Source: an uncultured Pelagibacteraceae bacterium | GTDB taxonomy: Bacteria; Pseudomonadota; Alphaproteobacteria; Pelagibacterales; Pelagibacteraceae | Length of the DNA stretch: 64,000 nucleotides | NCBI GenBank assembly: GCA_902611845.1 | Contig: CACMAX010000001.1 | Coordinates: forward strand, 1-64,000 | Direction of reading: 5' to 3' | In this document: one piece after another, positions 16,594-26,355 of the stretch | How positions within the stretch are numbered: the first letter of the stretch is position 1 | How the letters are laid out: every line of letters starts with the position of its first letter | The notes under the pieces: model-generated | The model's database searches: none | What the model saw: the letters and a program-made list of their open reading frames with translations, nothing else | What the model was told of the DNA's origin: nothing | Position numbers and translations under genes: made by a program

Positions 16594-17682
16594 ATGATTG
16601 TTGGATCAATTTCAGAAAATAAAAATATTGAAAAAAGAGTTGCTATAACTCCAGATGTAGTAAAAAAATATCAATCATTAGGGCTAGGTGTTTATTTAAC
16701 CAAAAATTATGCTTTGCATATTGGTATAACTGACAAAGAATATGAACTTGAGGGTGCTAAATTTTTTAATAAAGATGAAGAGGTAATTTCTCAATCAGAT
16801 GCAATTTTACAAATGAATATTATAAGTGATGAAAACTTAGATAAACTTAAACAAAATCAAATATTTATTGGCGTTTTAAATCCTTTCTTAAATGAAAAAA
16901 AACTACAAAACATAACTTCAAAGAAAGTTAATTGCTTTTCTTTAGATCTTCTACCAAGAATAACGAGAGCACAATCTATGGATATTTTATCATCACAAGC
17001 AAACTTAGCTGGATATAAAGCTGTGGTAGACTCATTTTCTTATTTTCAGAAAGCAATTCCAATGATGATGACTGCTGCAGGCACAATTTCTGCAGCAAAA
17101 GTATTAATAGTTGGAGCGGGTGTAGCAGGCTTACAAGCAATAGCAACAGCAAAAAGAATGGGTGCAATAGTATTTGCGACAGACGTTAGAATAGCTTCCA
17201 AAGAACAGGTTGAAAGTCTAGGTGGAAAATTTTTGTCAGTTGAAGGGTCGGAAAATTTAGAAACAGAGGGCGGCTATGCAAAAGAAACATCTGAAGATTT
17301 TAAACTTAAACAAGAAGAATTATTAAAAGATACATTAAAAAAAATTGATATTGTTGTATGCACTGCTTTAATACCAGGAAAAAAAGCTCCAATAATTTTA
17401 AAAAAAGATATGATTGAGCAAATGCCAAATGGTTCAATTATTTATGATCTAGCTGCTTCCCAAGGAGGTAATTCTGAGTTAACCAAAGCTGATCAAATAG
17501 TTGAAAGTAATGGAGTAAGAATAATTGGAGAAACCAATATATTAAACAAACTTCCAGTATCAGCTTCAAGCCTATATGCAAAAAATTTATTTAATTTTAT
17601 CAATAATTTATTTAATAAAGATAATAAATCTTTTGAAATTAATTTAGAAGATGAAATAATTAAAAAAACAAAAGTAAAATAA
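16594..17682 (+). CDS. pntAA: Proton-translocating NAD(P) transhydrogenase subunit alpha 1 (NAD-binding)
   Basis: This 362-residue protein is the soluble domain I of transhydrogenase. It opens with ENKNIEKRVAITPD, typical of the alanine dehydrogenase/PntA fold, and has QMNIIS, RITRAQSMDILSSQANLAGYKAV (the RQD-loop region) and the NAD motif VGAGVAGLQAI. It binds NAD(H) at the cytoplasmic face and passes hydride to NADP in PntB while protons enter through the membrane. The three-gene layout is the Rhodospirillum type, not the two-gene E. coli type. Its last base is the first base of pntAB. Confidence 0.95.
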   Translation: MIVGSISENKNIEKRVAITPDVVKKYQSLGLGVYLTKNYALHIGITDKEYELEGAKFFNKDEEVISQSDAILQMNIISDENLDKLKQNQIFIGVLNPFLNEKKLQNITSKKVNCFSLDLLPRITRAQSMDILSSQANLAGYKAVVDSFSYFQKAIPMMMTAAGTISAAKVLIVGAGVAGLQAIATAKRMGAIVFATDVRIASKEQVESLGGKFLSVEGSENLETEGGYAKETSEDFKLKQEELLKDTLKKIDIVVCTALIPGKKAPIILKKDMIEQMPNGSIIYDLAASQGGNSELTKADQIVESNGVRIIGETNILNKLPVSASSLYAKNLFNFINNLFNKDNKSFEINLEDEIIKKTKVK

Positions 17683-17984
17683 TGGAAATAGATCCTTTTA
17701 TATTTAGACTTAGCATTTTTATTTTGTCAATTTTTGTAGGGTATTACGTTGTTTGGAGTGTAACACCATCATTGCACACTCCATTAATGTCTGTAACTAA
17801 TGCAATATCTTCAGTCATAATAGTAGGTGCAATTATTGCGGCTTTAGCCAGTTCTTCAGATAGTATATTTGAAACGTCAAATCTTTTTGGATTTTTAGCA
17901 ATAATATTAGCTGCAGTTAACATTTTTGGGGGATTTTTAGTTACTCAGAGAATGTTGCAAATGTATAAAAAGAAGAAAAAATAG
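17682..17984 (+). CDS. pntAB: NAD(P) transhydrogenase subunit alpha 2 (membrane)
   Basis: This 100-residue hydrophobic protein has about three to four membrane segments. It contains [24 protein letters not shown], the conserved stretch of the PntA membrane domain, and [12 protein letters not shown] near the end. It forms part of the proton channel of domain II. It is squeezed between pntAA (one-base overlap) and pntB (2-base gap). Confidence 0.95.
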   Translation: MEIDPFIFRLSIFILSIFVGYYVVWSVTPSLHTPLMSVTNAISSVIIVGAIIAALASSSDSIFETSNLFGFLAIILAAVNIFGGFLVTQRMLQMYKKKKK

Positions 17985-17986
17985 AT

Positions 17987-19381
17987 ATGTCAGCTAATTT
18001 GTCAGCATTATTTTATCTTATATCTGGAATTTTATTTATTCTAGCATTAAGAGGCCTTTCTTCACCAGAGACATCAAGGCAAGGGAATTATTTTGGTATT
18101 GCAGGAATGGTAATTGCAATATTAGTTACATTCCTAAGTGTTGGTAATTTTGGCCCAGCATTAATATATGTTTTAATTTTTTTGGTAATTGGTGGCAGTA
18201 TAGGAGCTTTTATCGCTTTTAGAATACCAATGACAGCAATGCCAGAACTTGTTGCAGGTTTTCATAGTTTAGTTGGACTTGCAGCTGTATTTGTAGCTAT
18301 TTCAGCGTTTTTAAAACCTGATGCGTTTGGATTAGGAATTATAGGAGAAATTAAATTAGCAAGCTTAATTGAAATGTCTTTAGGTGCAGCCATAGGAGCG
18401 ATTACATTTTCAGGTTCAATAATTGCATTTTTAAAATTAAGAGGAATTATGTCTGGTTCACCAATTACATTCAAGGGTCAACATTTCATAAATTTACTAT
18501 TAGGGATTACAATTATTTTTTTAATTTATTATTTGTGTACATCACAATTATCAAGTGTTTTTTGGTCAATAATAATAATTTCTTTTTTAGTAGGGGTTTT
18601 ACTTATTATACCTATAGGTGGCGCAGATATGCCAGTTGTGATTTCAATGTTAAATTCTTATTCAGGTTGGGCTGCAGCAGGTATAGGTTTTACGCTTGAA
18701 AACACAGCTCTAGTAATAACAGGGGCTTTAGTAGGTTCGTCAGGAGCGATACTTTCCTACATTATGTGCAAAGGAATGAATAGGTCTTTCTTTAATGTAA
18801 TCTTAGGAGGATGGGGAGCTAGTGAACAAAGCTCTTCTTCTCAAAACAAAGAGCAAAAACCAGTCAAAAGTGGAAATGCTGATGATGCAGCATTTTTAAT
18901 GAAGAACGCTTCATCAGTTATAATTGTGCCAGGTTATGGAATGGCTGTTGCTCAAGCACAGCATGCTTTAAGAGAAATGGTTGATGCATTAAAGAAAAAT
19001 GGAGTAAAAGTATCTTATGCCATACATCCAGTTGCTGGAAGAATGCCAGGACATATGAATGTTTTATTAGCAGAAGCTAATGTACCGTATGATGAAGTTT
19101 TTGAATTAGAGGAAATTAATAATGATTTTGCAAATTGCGACGTAGCATATGTAATTGGAGCAAATGACGTAACCAACCCAGTCGCGAAATCAGATCCACA
19201 AAGCCCAATATATGGAATGCCAGTTTTAGATGTTGAAAAAAGTAAGTCAGTTCTTTTTGTCAAGAGAAGTCTCTCTCCAGGATATGCCGGAATAGATAAT
19301 GATCTTTTTTATAGAGATAATACGTTAATGCTATTCGCGGATGCTAAAAAAATGACTGAGGAAATAGTTAAGAGTTTGTAA
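17987..19381 (+). CDS. pntB: NAD(P) transhydrogenase subunit beta
   Basis: This 464-residue protein has eight or nine membrane helices in the first 260 residues (with [16 protein letters not shown] and [21 protein letters not shown]), followed by the soluble NADP-binding domain III ([52 protein letters not shown]). It completes the enzyme that uses the proton gradient to make NADPH. Start and length match the family. The transaldolase TTG start follows the stop directly. Confidence 0.96.
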   Translation: MSANLSALFYLISGILFILALRGLSSPETSRQGNYFGIAGMVIAILVTFLSVGNFGPALIYVLIFLVIGGSIGAFIAFRIPMTAMPELVAGFHSLVGLAAVFVAISAFLKPDAFGLGIIGEIKLASLIEMSLGAAIGAITFSGSIIAFLKLRGIMSGSPITFKGQHFINLLLGITIIFLIYYLCTSQLSSVFWSIIIISFLVGVLLIIPIGGADMPVVISMLNSYSGWAAAGIGFTLENTALVITGALVGSSGAILSYIMCKGMNRSFFNVILGGWGASEQSSSSQNKEQKPVKSGNADDAAFLMKNASSVIIVPGYGMAVAQAQHALREMVDALKKNGVKVSYAIHPVAGRMPGHMNVLLAEANVPYDEVFELEEINNDFANCDVAYVIGANDVTNPVAKSDPQSPIYGMPVLDVEKSKSVLFVKRSLSPGYAGIDNDLFYRDNTLMLFADAKKMTEEIVKSL

Positions 19382-20074
19382 TTGACTAAAATATTTTGTG
19401 ATATAGCTGATAAAAAACTTATAAAGAAGTTTGACAAAAAAAAAATAGTCAAAGGATTTACAACAAATCCTAGTTTAATGAGAAAAGCCGGTGCAAAAAA
19501 TTATGTTAAATATTTTAAAGAAATACTTAAAATAACGAGAAAACCTGTTTCCTGTGAAGTTTTTGCTGACGACTCAAAAAACATGATTTTGCAAGGAAAA
19601 AAAATTAATAGATGGGGTCAAAATGTTTATGTCAAAGTTCCCATCACCAATTCTAAAGGTTATTTCATGGGCAAAGTAATTAGAGAACTTAATAAAAAAA
19701 AAATTAAGTTAAATATAACTGCCGTATATACTTCCAATCAAACAAAACAAATTTTAAAAAATATTGATAAAAAAACAAAAGTCATAATTTCAATATTTGC
19801 TGGAAGAATGTCTGATACTGGCAAGGATCCAATCCCACAATTTAAAAAAAGTATAAAGTTATCAAAAAAATTTAAAAATGTTGAAATTCTTTGGGCAAGC
19901 ACGAGAGAGCCTTATAATTACATTCAAGCACAACAAATTGGTTGTCAAATTATCACTGTGCCGCCTGCTATTATCGAAAAAATTCAATGTTTTGGTAAAA
20001 GTTTTAAAAATTTAACAGTCGATACAGTCAAGGGCTTTTTAAAAGACACGAAAAAATCTAAATTTAAGATGTAA
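19382..20074 (+). CDS. Small transaldolase / fructose-6-phosphate aldolase family
   Basis: This 230-residue TIM-barrel protein begins FCDIADKKLIKK with GFTTNPSLMRKAG, the signature of the short MipB/TalC transaldolases; NVYVKVPIT carries the probable Schiff-base lysine. Members either transfer dihydroxyacetone between sugar phosphates or cleave fructose 6-phosphate; the sequence alone does not decide. The start is TTG, immediately after the pntB stop. It ends 3 bases from the tRNA-fMet gene on the other strand, with no terminator in between. Confidence 0.85.
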   Translation: MTKIFCDIADKKLIKKFDKKKIVKGFTTNPSLMRKAGAKNYVKYFKEILKITRKPVSCEVFADDSKNMILQGKKINRWGQNVYVKVPITNSKGYFMGKVIRELNKKKIKLNITAVYTSNQTKQILKNIDKKTKVIISIFAGRMSDTGKDPIPQFKKSIKLSKKFKNVEILWASTREPYNYIQAQQIGCQIITVPPAIIEKIQCFGKSFKNLTVDTVKGFLKDTKKSKFKM

Positions 20075-20077
20075 AAC

Positions 20078-20154
20078 TGGTTGCGGGGGACGGATTTGAA
20101 CCGCCGACCTCAAGGTTATGAGCCTTGCGAGCTACCAGGCTGCTCCACCCCGCG
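20078..20154 (-). tRNA. tRNA-fMet (anticodon CAU), initiator
   Basis: The 77-nt cloverleaf read on the minus strand begins CGCGGGGTGGAGCAGCC and ends with an encoded CCA. The anticodon loop is CTCATAA. The first base C is not paired with the A opposite it (an initiator feature), and the anticodon stem carries three G:C pairs next to the loop-proximal end in the initiator manner. It starts 3 bases after the rpsU stop, so it is probably released from the rpsU transcript by processing. Confidence 0.93.
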
Positions 20155-20157
20155 AAA

Positions 20158-20352
20158 TTAAATCCTATTTTTGAGTTTGTTAAGTTTTTTTACTCTCTTA
20201 ATGTTTTCTTGAAGAATTCTTTTTTTTTTTTCAGATGGTTTCTCATAATTATTTTTAAGTTTTATAATTTTAAAAAAACCGTCTCGCTGAAGTTTTCTTT
20301 TTAAAACTCTTAGCGCTTGCTCAACATTATTATCTTTAACTTCTATTTTAAT
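20158..20352 (-). CDS. rpsU: 30S ribosomal protein S21, possible ATT start
   Basis: The protein carries the S21 core KDNNVEQALRVLKRKLQRDG and YEKPSEKKKR, ending in a basic tail. S21 joins the 30S platform near the anti-Shine-Dalgarno end of 16S rRNA. The tracked ORF begins with TTG at 20364, but a perfect GGAGG lies inside that extension, and five bases after it comes ATT at 20352, in frame, giving (M)KIEVKDNNV, the usual S21 length and N-terminus. I therefore favour the ATT start. If TTG is used, the protein has four more residues and the GGAGG is accidental. It is followed by tRNA-fMet after 3 bases. Confidence 0.85.
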   Translation of the reverse strand: MKIEVKDNNVEQALRVLKRKLQRDGFFKIIKLKNNYEKPSEKKKRILQENIKRVKKLNKLKNRI

Positions 20353-20414
20353 AACAACCTCCAAAAAGTGCGATTAGTTAACATTTTAAATAATATTTGT
20401 CTATAATTTTCAAA

Positions 20415-20990
20415 CTAAATTTTACTAGATATATTCAATTTATCTTTTTCTCTCTTTTCTTTCAATATACGTCTTTCTGCTTTTTCAATAGCAGTCAATA
20501 AATCTTTTTGAGTGAGCAAACCCATTGCCACGGGATCTTTAGCATTTAGTGCATTATAGTTCCAATAGCTTTTATTTCTTATTGAACTGACAGAATTTTT
20601 TGTAACGCCTACTAATTTTGCTATCTGAGAATCTTTTAAAATTGAATGATTTTTTAAAAGCCAAAGTGCTGAATCTGGTTTGTCTTGACGTTTCGATAAT
20701 GGAACATATTTCTTAACTTTATTTTCGTTATTTTTTATTTCAATATCCTTATCAATTATAATCAATGGTCTATTTTCATCTTTTGAGGATAATTCAATTT
20801 CTTCAGTAGTTAGTTGTCCCGAGTTAACTGGATTGTAACCAACAATTCCTTTTGCCACCTCTCCGTCTGCAATACCTTGAACTTCAACTTCGTGAAGTTT
20901 GCAAAAATCTGCAATCTGCTTAAATGTTAAAGTTGTATTTTCAACTAACCACACTGCAGTTGCCATAGGCATTAATGGAGCTTTTGACAT
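20415..20990 (-). CDS. DUF1013 / TrcR-like putative transcriptional regulator
   Basis: This 191-residue protein starts [30 protein letters not shown], a segment strongly conserved in the alphaproteobacterial DUF1013 family, which is annotated in some genomes as the cell-cycle regulator TrcR. Two helix-turn-helix-like stretches are seen, LTFKQIADFCKLH near residue 22 and ILKDSQIAKLVGVTKNSVSSIR around residue 120. DNA binding is an inference from these. Its ATG overlaps the rpmE stop by one base, placing it in the long tkt-to-rpsU unit. Confidence 0.8.
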   Translation of the reverse strand: MSKAPLMPMATAVWLVENTTLTFKQIADFCKLHEVEVQGIADGEVAKGIVGYNPVNSGQLTTEEIELSSKDENRPLIIIDKDIEIKNNENKVKKYVPLSKRQDKPDSALWLLKNHSILKDSQIAKLVGVTKNSVSSIRNKSYWNYNALNAKDPVAMGLLTQKDLLTAIEKAERRILKEKREKDKLNISSKI

Positions 20991-21220
20991 TAAGTTTTAT
21001 TTTCAGATCTGAAATTTTGGAATTTTTTATTGAATTTACTTATTCTTCCTTTATCCAAAATTTTTTGTTTGCCACCAGTCCATGCAGAATGAGATTTAGG
21101 ATCTATTTCTAGTTTTAAAGTTTCGTTTTCTGATCCCCAAGTAGACTTTGTTTCAAATTGGCTGCCATCAGTCATTTCAACCTTAATTGTATGATATTTA
21201 GGATGTAAGTTTTTTTTCAT
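20990..21220 (-). CDS. rpmE: 50S ribosomal protein L31
   Basis: This 76-residue protein is of L31 type. [20 protein letters not shown] and [25 protein letters not shown] are the characteristic blocks. The CxxC zinc ligands of the zinc form are absent, as in alphaproteobacterial L31. It lies 35 bases after suhB in the direction of transcription and overlaps the TrcR-like gene by one base. Confidence 0.95.
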   Translation of the reverse strand: MKKNLHPKYHTIKVEMTDGSQFETKSTWGSENETLKLEIDPKSHSAWTGGKQKILDKGRISKFNKKFQNFRSENKT

Positions 21221-21255
21221 GGGCAGGCTTATAACAAAAATTATTTTAAAAACAA

Positions 21256-22002
21256 TTAAAACTTATCCAATTTTTTAAGCATTTTATCGTAAACATTTGG
21301 ATTTCCTGCCCTTATGTCTATTTTATTGATTTTAAAATCTTTAATGTTATTTACTTTTCCTCCAGCTTCTTCAATTATTATTTTTCCTGCTGCTATATCC
21401 CAAATATTGATGTTATTGTGAAAATAACCATCAAATCTTCCACATCCAACATATGCTAAGTCTAAAGCTGCACAACCTGTGTTTCTCAAGTTTAATTTAG
21501 GAAATATTTTTCTAATACCATCATTATTAGTGGCAAATAAACACTCATCTACATTCGATTTATTTGAAACTCTAATTCTACTGTTATTAATAAATGAGCC
21601 ACTATCTTTTTCTGCATAAAATATCTCATTTTTAATTGGATCATAAATCAAACCAGACACTATTTCTCCATCTATTTGTAGAGCAATTGATATGGCAAAA
21701 TGTGGTACCCCATGTAAAAAATTAATTGTCCCATCTATTGGATCTATAATCCAAAAAATATTTTTATTTTTATTTAAAATTTTACCTGTTTCCTCTGTTA
21801 TAAATGAGTAATTTTTTTTTGATTTTGCTAATTCTTCTATAATTATTTTTTCAACTCTTTTATCAGTTTTTGTTACAAAATCTTTTGGACCTTTTTTGGA
21901 TACTTGTAAATTTTCTAACTCACCAAAATCTCTGATAATCGTTTTAGAAGCTTTCTCAGATGCCTTTATCATTAAATTTAGATTAGCTGATATTGAGTTC
22001 AT
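21256..22002 (-). CDS. suhB: Inositol-1-monophosphatase family protein (SuhB-like)
   Basis: This 248-residue metal-dependent phosphatase has ITEETG (metal-binding glutamate), [15 protein letters not shown] (the DPxDGT metal motif) and [15 protein letters not shown] (the C-terminal WDxAAG motif). The family hydrolyses inositol monophosphate and related sugar phosphates; SuhB proteins can also affect rRNA transcription antitermination. The position next to efp and rpmE would suit either role. Only 1 base separates it from efp. Confidence 0.9.
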   Translation of the reverse strand: MNSISANLNLMIKASEKASKTIIRDFGELENLQVSKKGPKDFVTKTDKRVEKIIIEELAKSKKNYSFITEETGKILNKNKNIFWIIDPIDGTINFLHGVPHFAISIALQIDGEIVSGLIYDPIKNEIFYAEKDSGSFINNSRIRVSNKSNVDECLFATNNDGIRKIFPKLNLRNTGCAALDLAYVGCGRFDGYFHNNINIWDIAAGKIIIEEAGGKVNNIKDFKINKIDIRAGNPNVYDKMLKKLDKF

Positions 22003-22003
22003 T

Positions 22004-22564
22004 CTATATTTTTTTTACATACTCCATACTTCTTGTATCTATAACAATTGTATCCCCACTTTCTATAAAAGGAGGGACTTGAATGTTTAAACCATTATCA
22101 AGCACTGCTGGTTTATATGAGGATGATACTGTCTGACCTTTAAGGGCTGCGTCCGTTGATTCTATTGTGCAAGTTATTTGATTTGGAAGCACAATACTTA
22201 AAGGTTCTTCATTATGAAAATTTATAGTAACTTCTAAATTTTCAGTAAGCATTTTACCTTTTACTCCAACCATACTTTTGCTTAAATTAATTTGCTCAAA
22301 TGAGATTGGATTCATAAAATAAAAAGCATTTTCATCACTGTATAAGAAATTGTATTTTACCTCCTCTAATAAAGCTTTTTCTACAGTTTCACTTGATCTA
22401 AATCTTTCATTTAGTTTTGTATTTTTCAATATACTTTTCATTTCTACTTGAGCAAAAGCACCACCTTTTCCAGGCTTCACATGATTTGTTTTTAGAATTT
22501 CCCATAAATCATCTTTATATTCCAATATCATTCCTACTCTAATTTCAGTTGCATTAATTTTCAT
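22004..22564 (-). CDS. efp: Translation elongation factor P
   Basis: This 186-residue three-domain protein starts MKINATEIRVGMILEY. The tip loop reads HVKPGKGGAFAQVE, so the modifiable lysine (in PGKGGA) is conserved. EF-P relieves ribosome stalling at polyproline. A lysyl-modifying EpmA is not in this window. It overlaps thiE by 4 bases. Confidence 0.96.
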   Translation of the reverse strand: MKINATEIRVGMILEYKDDLWEILKTNHVKPGKGGAFAQVEMKSILKNTKLNERFRSSETVEKALLEEVKYNFLYSDENAFYFMNPISFEQINLSKSMVGVKGKMLTENLEVTINFHNEEPLSIVLPNQITCTIESTDAALKGQTVSSSYKPAVLDNGLNIQVPPFIESGDTIVIDTRSMEYVKKI

Positions 22565-23178
22565 ATTAGTTTTTTTATAGCTTGATGTGGTTTAAATTTT
22601 TTATTATTCCAAATGTAGCCTGAGATAGCTAAAAAATCTGCTTTATTCAATAATAGATTTTTATAATTTTTCTCATTTATTCCACCAATTGCAACAATAG
22701 GTAAATTTACTGACTTTTTAATTTTATTTAAAATGTTTATGTTTGCTTTATATCTGACTCTTTTGGTTGTAGTTTTATAGAAAGCACCTAAGGCAATATA
22801 ATTTGCACCATTTAGTGATGCTTTTTTAGCAAGCCTAAATGAATTATGACACGTAATTCCAATTATTTTGTTTTTTAAAATTTTTCTTGCATTAATAATA
22901 TTCATATCTTTTTGACCTAAATGACAACCATCAGCATTCACTTTTATTGCAAGACAAGGATTATCATTAATAATTAATTTTACTTTATTTTTTTTGCAAA
23001 TTTTTAAAATTCTTTTTGCAATTAGAATTTTTTTTTTAATGTTTTCTTTTTTAAGTCTTAATTGAAAAAACATTACTTTTTTTGATTTCAAAACTAAATT
23101 TAGGTTATTGTAGAATAAATTATTTATTATTTTATTAGGCGATATTAAATAAATAAATTTTTTATTGCGAATTTTCAA
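22561..23178 (-). CDS. thiE: Thiamine-phosphate synthase
   Basis: ThiE couples HMP pyrophosphate with the thiazole phosphate to form thiamine phosphate. This 205-residue TIM barrel shows LIINDNPCLAIKVNADGCHLGQ (the motif with the metal-binding aspartate region and H-L-G-Q), IGITCHN, YIALGAFYKTTTK and VAIGGINEKN (phosphate-binding). The TTG start lies inside the end of fba with a 17-base overlap; no ATG is available nearby. thiD occurs elsewhere in this window (42219). Confidence 0.88.
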   Translation of the reverse strand: MKIRNKKFIYLISPNKIINNLFYNNLNLVLKSKKVMFFQLRLKKENIKKKILIAKRILKICKKNKVKLIINDNPCLAIKVNADGCHLGQKDMNIINARKILKNKIIGITCHNSFRLAKKASLNGANYIALGAFYKTTTKRVRYKANINILNKIKKSVNLPIVAIGGINEKNYKNLLLNKADFLAISGYIWNNKKFKPHQAIKKLI

Positions 23179-24175
23179 GATTTTCTGACCATTTTCCTTG
23201 TGCTGCTAGAGTACACATTTTAGCCCTATGATCGAATATTTTCTGGGTTCCGATTATGTTTTTAATATCTTTAGACCAAAATTTCAGTGCACTTTGTTGA
23301 AGAGCTCTTCCATAAGAATAAGTCATGATAAAATTCGAATCATTTTTTATATTTATCTGATTTAAGTTTGCTGTAGCTTCTATTTCCGTTTGACCTCCCG
23401 ACAGAAAAGCTATGCCAGGTACAGATGACGGCACATTATTTTTTAAACAATCTAAAGTTAGTTCTGCAATTTCTTCACTAGAAATTTTTTCGCCAGAATT
23501 TTTTCCTGGTAAAATCATGTTTGGTTTTAATATTGTTCCCTTCAAATCAACATTATTTAATTCTAACTCTTCATAACATTTACTTATTACTTCAGACGTT
23601 TTCATTAAACAATCTTTAGCAGAATGATCTCCATCCATTAAAACTTCGGGTTCAATTATAGGAACCATTCCTGCTTCTTGAACTAATGCAGCATATCTAG
23701 CCAACACATGAGCATTTGACGAAATAGATAGTTTGCTGGGATATTTATCAGAAATTAAGTAAACACCCCTCCATTTTGTAAATCTTGCTCCAAGTTTATA
23801 ATAATCATTAAGTCTCTCTCTTAAACCGTCTAAACCTTCTGTAATTTTTTCTTCTTTAGATCCTGCCAATATTTTGGCTCCTGTATCAACTTTAATGCCT
23901 GTTAACGAACCACTTGAATTTATTAGTTCAGGTATAGTTTTTCCATCAGACGTTCTCTGTCTTATTGTTTCATCATATAGTATTACTCCACCTATACATT
24001 TACTCATTGATGAAGATGAAAATAGAGTTTGTCTAAAAACCAGTCTATTATTTTCATCGGAATGTACTTTTACGGAGCTTAATCTTTTTGTCATTGTTGT
24101 TGTACTTTCATCAGCTGCAAGTATACCTTTGCCATTCGATAAAATTTGAAGAGCGATTTTGTTAAGTTCAGACAT
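23162..24175 (-). CDS. fba: Class I fructose-bisphosphate aldolase
   Basis: This 337-residue Schiff-base aldolase is of the animal/plant type. It has GKGILAADEST near the N-terminus, GVILYDETI, the active-site lysine in GTILKPNMILPG, and the C-terminal FLSGGQTEIEA with SYGRALQQSALK. It cleaves or forms fructose 1,6-bisphosphate without a metal. Together with pgk and gap directly upstream it supplies triose-to-hexose conversion, most likely in the gluconeogenic direction. It starts directly after pgk. Confidence 0.95.
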   Translation of the reverse strand: MSELNKIALQILSNGKGILAADESTTTMTKRLSSVKVHSDENNRLVFRQTLFSSSSMSKCIGGVILYDETIRQRTSDGKTIPELINSSGSLTGIKVDTGAKILAGSKEEKITEGLDGLRERLNDYYKLGARFTKWRGVYLISDKYPSKLSISSNAHVLARYAALVQEAGMVPIIEPEVLMDGDHSAKDCLMKTSEVISKCYEELELNNVDLKGTILKPNMILPGKNSGEKISSEEIAELTLDCLKNNVPSSVPGIAFLSGGQTEIEATANLNQINIKNDSNFIMTYSYGRALQQSALKFWSKDIKNIIGTQKIFDHRAKMCTLAAQGKWSENLENSQ

Positions 24176-25348
24176 TTAATTTAATGCTTTTATACCAGGG
24201 AGAACTTTGCCTTCAAGATATTCTAAAAATGCTCCACCTGCAGTTGAAACAAAATTAAATTTATTCTTAATATTTAGTGAATTAATTAATGCTACCGTAT
24301 CGCCTCCACCAACAACTGAAAATATTTTGCTTCCTCTGTTTGCTATATATTTTGCAACTTCTGAACTTCCTAATGAAAAATTCTCATTTTCAAAGTAACC
24401 TAATGGTCCGTTCCATAATATTGTAGAGGAATCGTCAATAATTCTTTTTATTTCAACTAGAGTTTTTGATCCTACATCAAGTATCATATCATCGTCTTCA
24501 ATATCTTTAAAATCTTTTTCAAAAGATTCATCGTTCAATTTTTTTCCGATTTTAACATCTTTCGGAAAATATATTTTACAATTATTTTTTTCAGCATATA
24601 TGAATATTTCTTTTATTATGTAATCAATATTTTTTTCATATATTGAGTTACCAATTTTTAAACCTTTGTATTTGAATATATTATTCGCCATAGCGCCAAC
24701 TATTATAATACTATTAAATTTTGGTATTAAATTTTTTATTATATTTATTTTTGAAGATATTTTAGATCCACCAATTATACATGTTATAGGCTTTTTTATT
24801 TCAGAAGTTATCTTGTTAAGAGCATTTACCTCTGCATTAATTTGAATTCCGCTATACGATGGAATATAATTTGTTATTTTTGATACAGAGGCATGATCTC
24901 TGTGTGAACACGAAAATGCATCATTAACATATATTTCACCTAAGCTTGCTAATTTCTTTGAAAATTTATCATCGTTGGCTTCTTCTTCAGGATAAAATCT
25001 AATATTTTCAAGTAGTACTAACTCATCATTTGAATTCTTAAAAATGTCTTCTTTATTTAAATTAAAAATGTTTTCTTTAAGTAATGACACTTCTTTTTTA
25101 ATTTTACTTTTAATATACAGCGATACCAATTCTAGTGAAAGTTCCTTAATTATTTTACCTTTTGGTCTCCCAATATGAGATATTATTATAATCTTTGCTT
25201 TTTTTTTTAATAAAAATTCTAGTGTAGGCATAACCTTATCAATCCGGTTAGCATCTGTTATTTTTCCATTTTTTATCGGAACATTTAAATCGAGTCTTAG
25301 AATTACACATTTATTTTCAATGTTTTCTATATTTTCAATAGATTTCAT
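24176..25348 (-). CDS. pgk: Phosphoglycerate kinase
   Basis: This 390-residue protein has VILRLDLNVP at the N-terminus, ISHIGRPKGK, YVNDAFSCSHRDHAS and a C-terminal WNGPLGYFE with VVGGGDTVA, all classic PGK motifs for 3-phosphoglycerate and nucleotide binding. It interconverts 1,3-bisphosphoglycerate and 3-phosphoglycerate with ADP/ATP. It sits 2 bases after gap. Confidence 0.97.
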   Translation of the reverse strand: MKSIENIENIENKCVILRLDLNVPIKNGKITDANRIDKVMPTLEFLLKKKAKIIIISHIGRPKGKIIKELSLELVSLYIKSKIKKEVSLLKENIFNLNKEDIFKNSNDELVLLENIRFYPEEEANDDKFSKKLASLGEIYVNDAFSCSHRDHASVSKITNYIPSYSGIQINAEVNALNKITSEIKKPITCIIGGSKISSKINIIKNLIPKFNSIIIVGAMANNIFKYKGLKIGNSIYEKNIDYIIKEIFIYAEKNNCKIYFPKDVKIGKKLNDESFEKDFKDIEDDDMILDVGSKTLVEIKRIIDDSSTILWNGPLGYFENENFSLGSSEVAKYIANRGSKIFSVVGGGDTVALINSLNIKNKFNFVSTAGGAFLEYLEGKVLPGIKALN

Positions 25349-25350
25349 TA

Positions 25351-26355
25351 TTAGATCTTGCTTACATACTCAGCAATGTCACACATTCTGTTCGAAAAAC
25401 CCCATTCATTATCATACCAAGCTGAAATTTTTCCCATTTTATTTCCAACTACATTAGTAAGTGAAGAGTCTATGATTGCAGAAGCACTATTGTGATTAAA
25501 ATCAACTGAGACTAGCTTCTCATCTGTAACACTTAGAATATTTTTAAGTTTCAATTTAGATGCTGAAATCAAAGAGTTGTTTAATTTTTTTACAGTAATA
25601 TTTTTTTTAACATTAAATATAAATTCTATTAATGAAACATTTGGTGTTGGCACTCTCATTGCTACCCCTTCTAGCTTACCTTTCAGTGGGGGTATAATTT
25701 CACCAATAGCTTTTGATGCACCAGTAGATGTGGGTACAATTGATTGACTTGCAGATCTCGCCCTTCTTGGATCTTTGTGAGAATTATCTAATATTCTTTG
25801 ATCGCTTGTAAAAGCATGTATGGTCGTCATAAAACCATTAAGAATTATAAAATTTTTATTAATTACGTCTGCAACAGGAGCTAAGCAATTTGTTGTGCAT
25901 GAAGCTGCTGAAATAATTCTATCATTCTTGTTGATCTTCTTATGATTTACGCCAAAAACTATAGTTTTGTCTGCCATTTTACATGGGGCCGATACAATAA
26001 CTTTTTTTACCCCATTTTCTATATGTGGTAGTAATTGATCTTTAGAATTAAACTTACCTGTGCACTCGAAAACATAATCTACACCGTATTTTTTCCACTT
26101 TATGTCATTAATCATAGAGTGTTGTGTGTAAGATATTTTTTCTTTATTTATTTTTATGTAATTTCTTCCAGATTTTACTAGAGAACTAAAATTACCATGA
26201 ATTGAATCATATTTTAATAAATTTGAACAAATTTCAGAGCTCGATTTATTATTAATATGTTTGATTATTATTTTACCTTTGTGATTTTCAAAAATTGACC
26301 TCACAATCATTCTGCCAATTCTCCCCATACCATTAATTCCAACTTTTATCGTCAT
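25351..26355 (-). CDS. gap: Glyceraldehyde-3-phosphate dehydrogenase
   Basis: This 334-residue protein has the NAD motif INGMGRIGRM, the catalytic cysteine in SAASCTTNCLAP, HAFTSDQ, RRARSASQSIVPTSTGA and the C-terminal WYDNEWGFSNRM. It is the standard phosphorylating type I GAPDH. Its ATG overlaps the tkt stop by 4 bases. Order tkt-gap-pgk-fba is the same as in many alphaproteobacterial and cbb-type operons, although no RuBisCO is present here. Confidence 0.97.
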   Translation of the reverse strand: MTIKVGINGMGRIGRMIVRSIFENHKGKIIIKHINNKSSSEICSNLLKYDSIHGNFSSLVKSGRNYIKINKEKISYTQHSMINDIKWKKYGVDYVFECTGKFNSKDQLLPHIENGVKKVIVSAPCKMADKTIVFGVNHKKINKNDRIISAASCTTNCLAPVADVINKNFIILNGFMTTIHAFTSDQRILDNSHKDPRRARSASQSIVPTSTGASKAIGEIIPPLKGKLEGVAMRVPTPNVSLIEFIFNVKKNITVKKLNNSLISASKLKLKNILSVTDEKLVSVDFNHNSASAIIDSSLTNVVGNKMGKISAWYDNEWGFSNRMCDIAEYVSKI

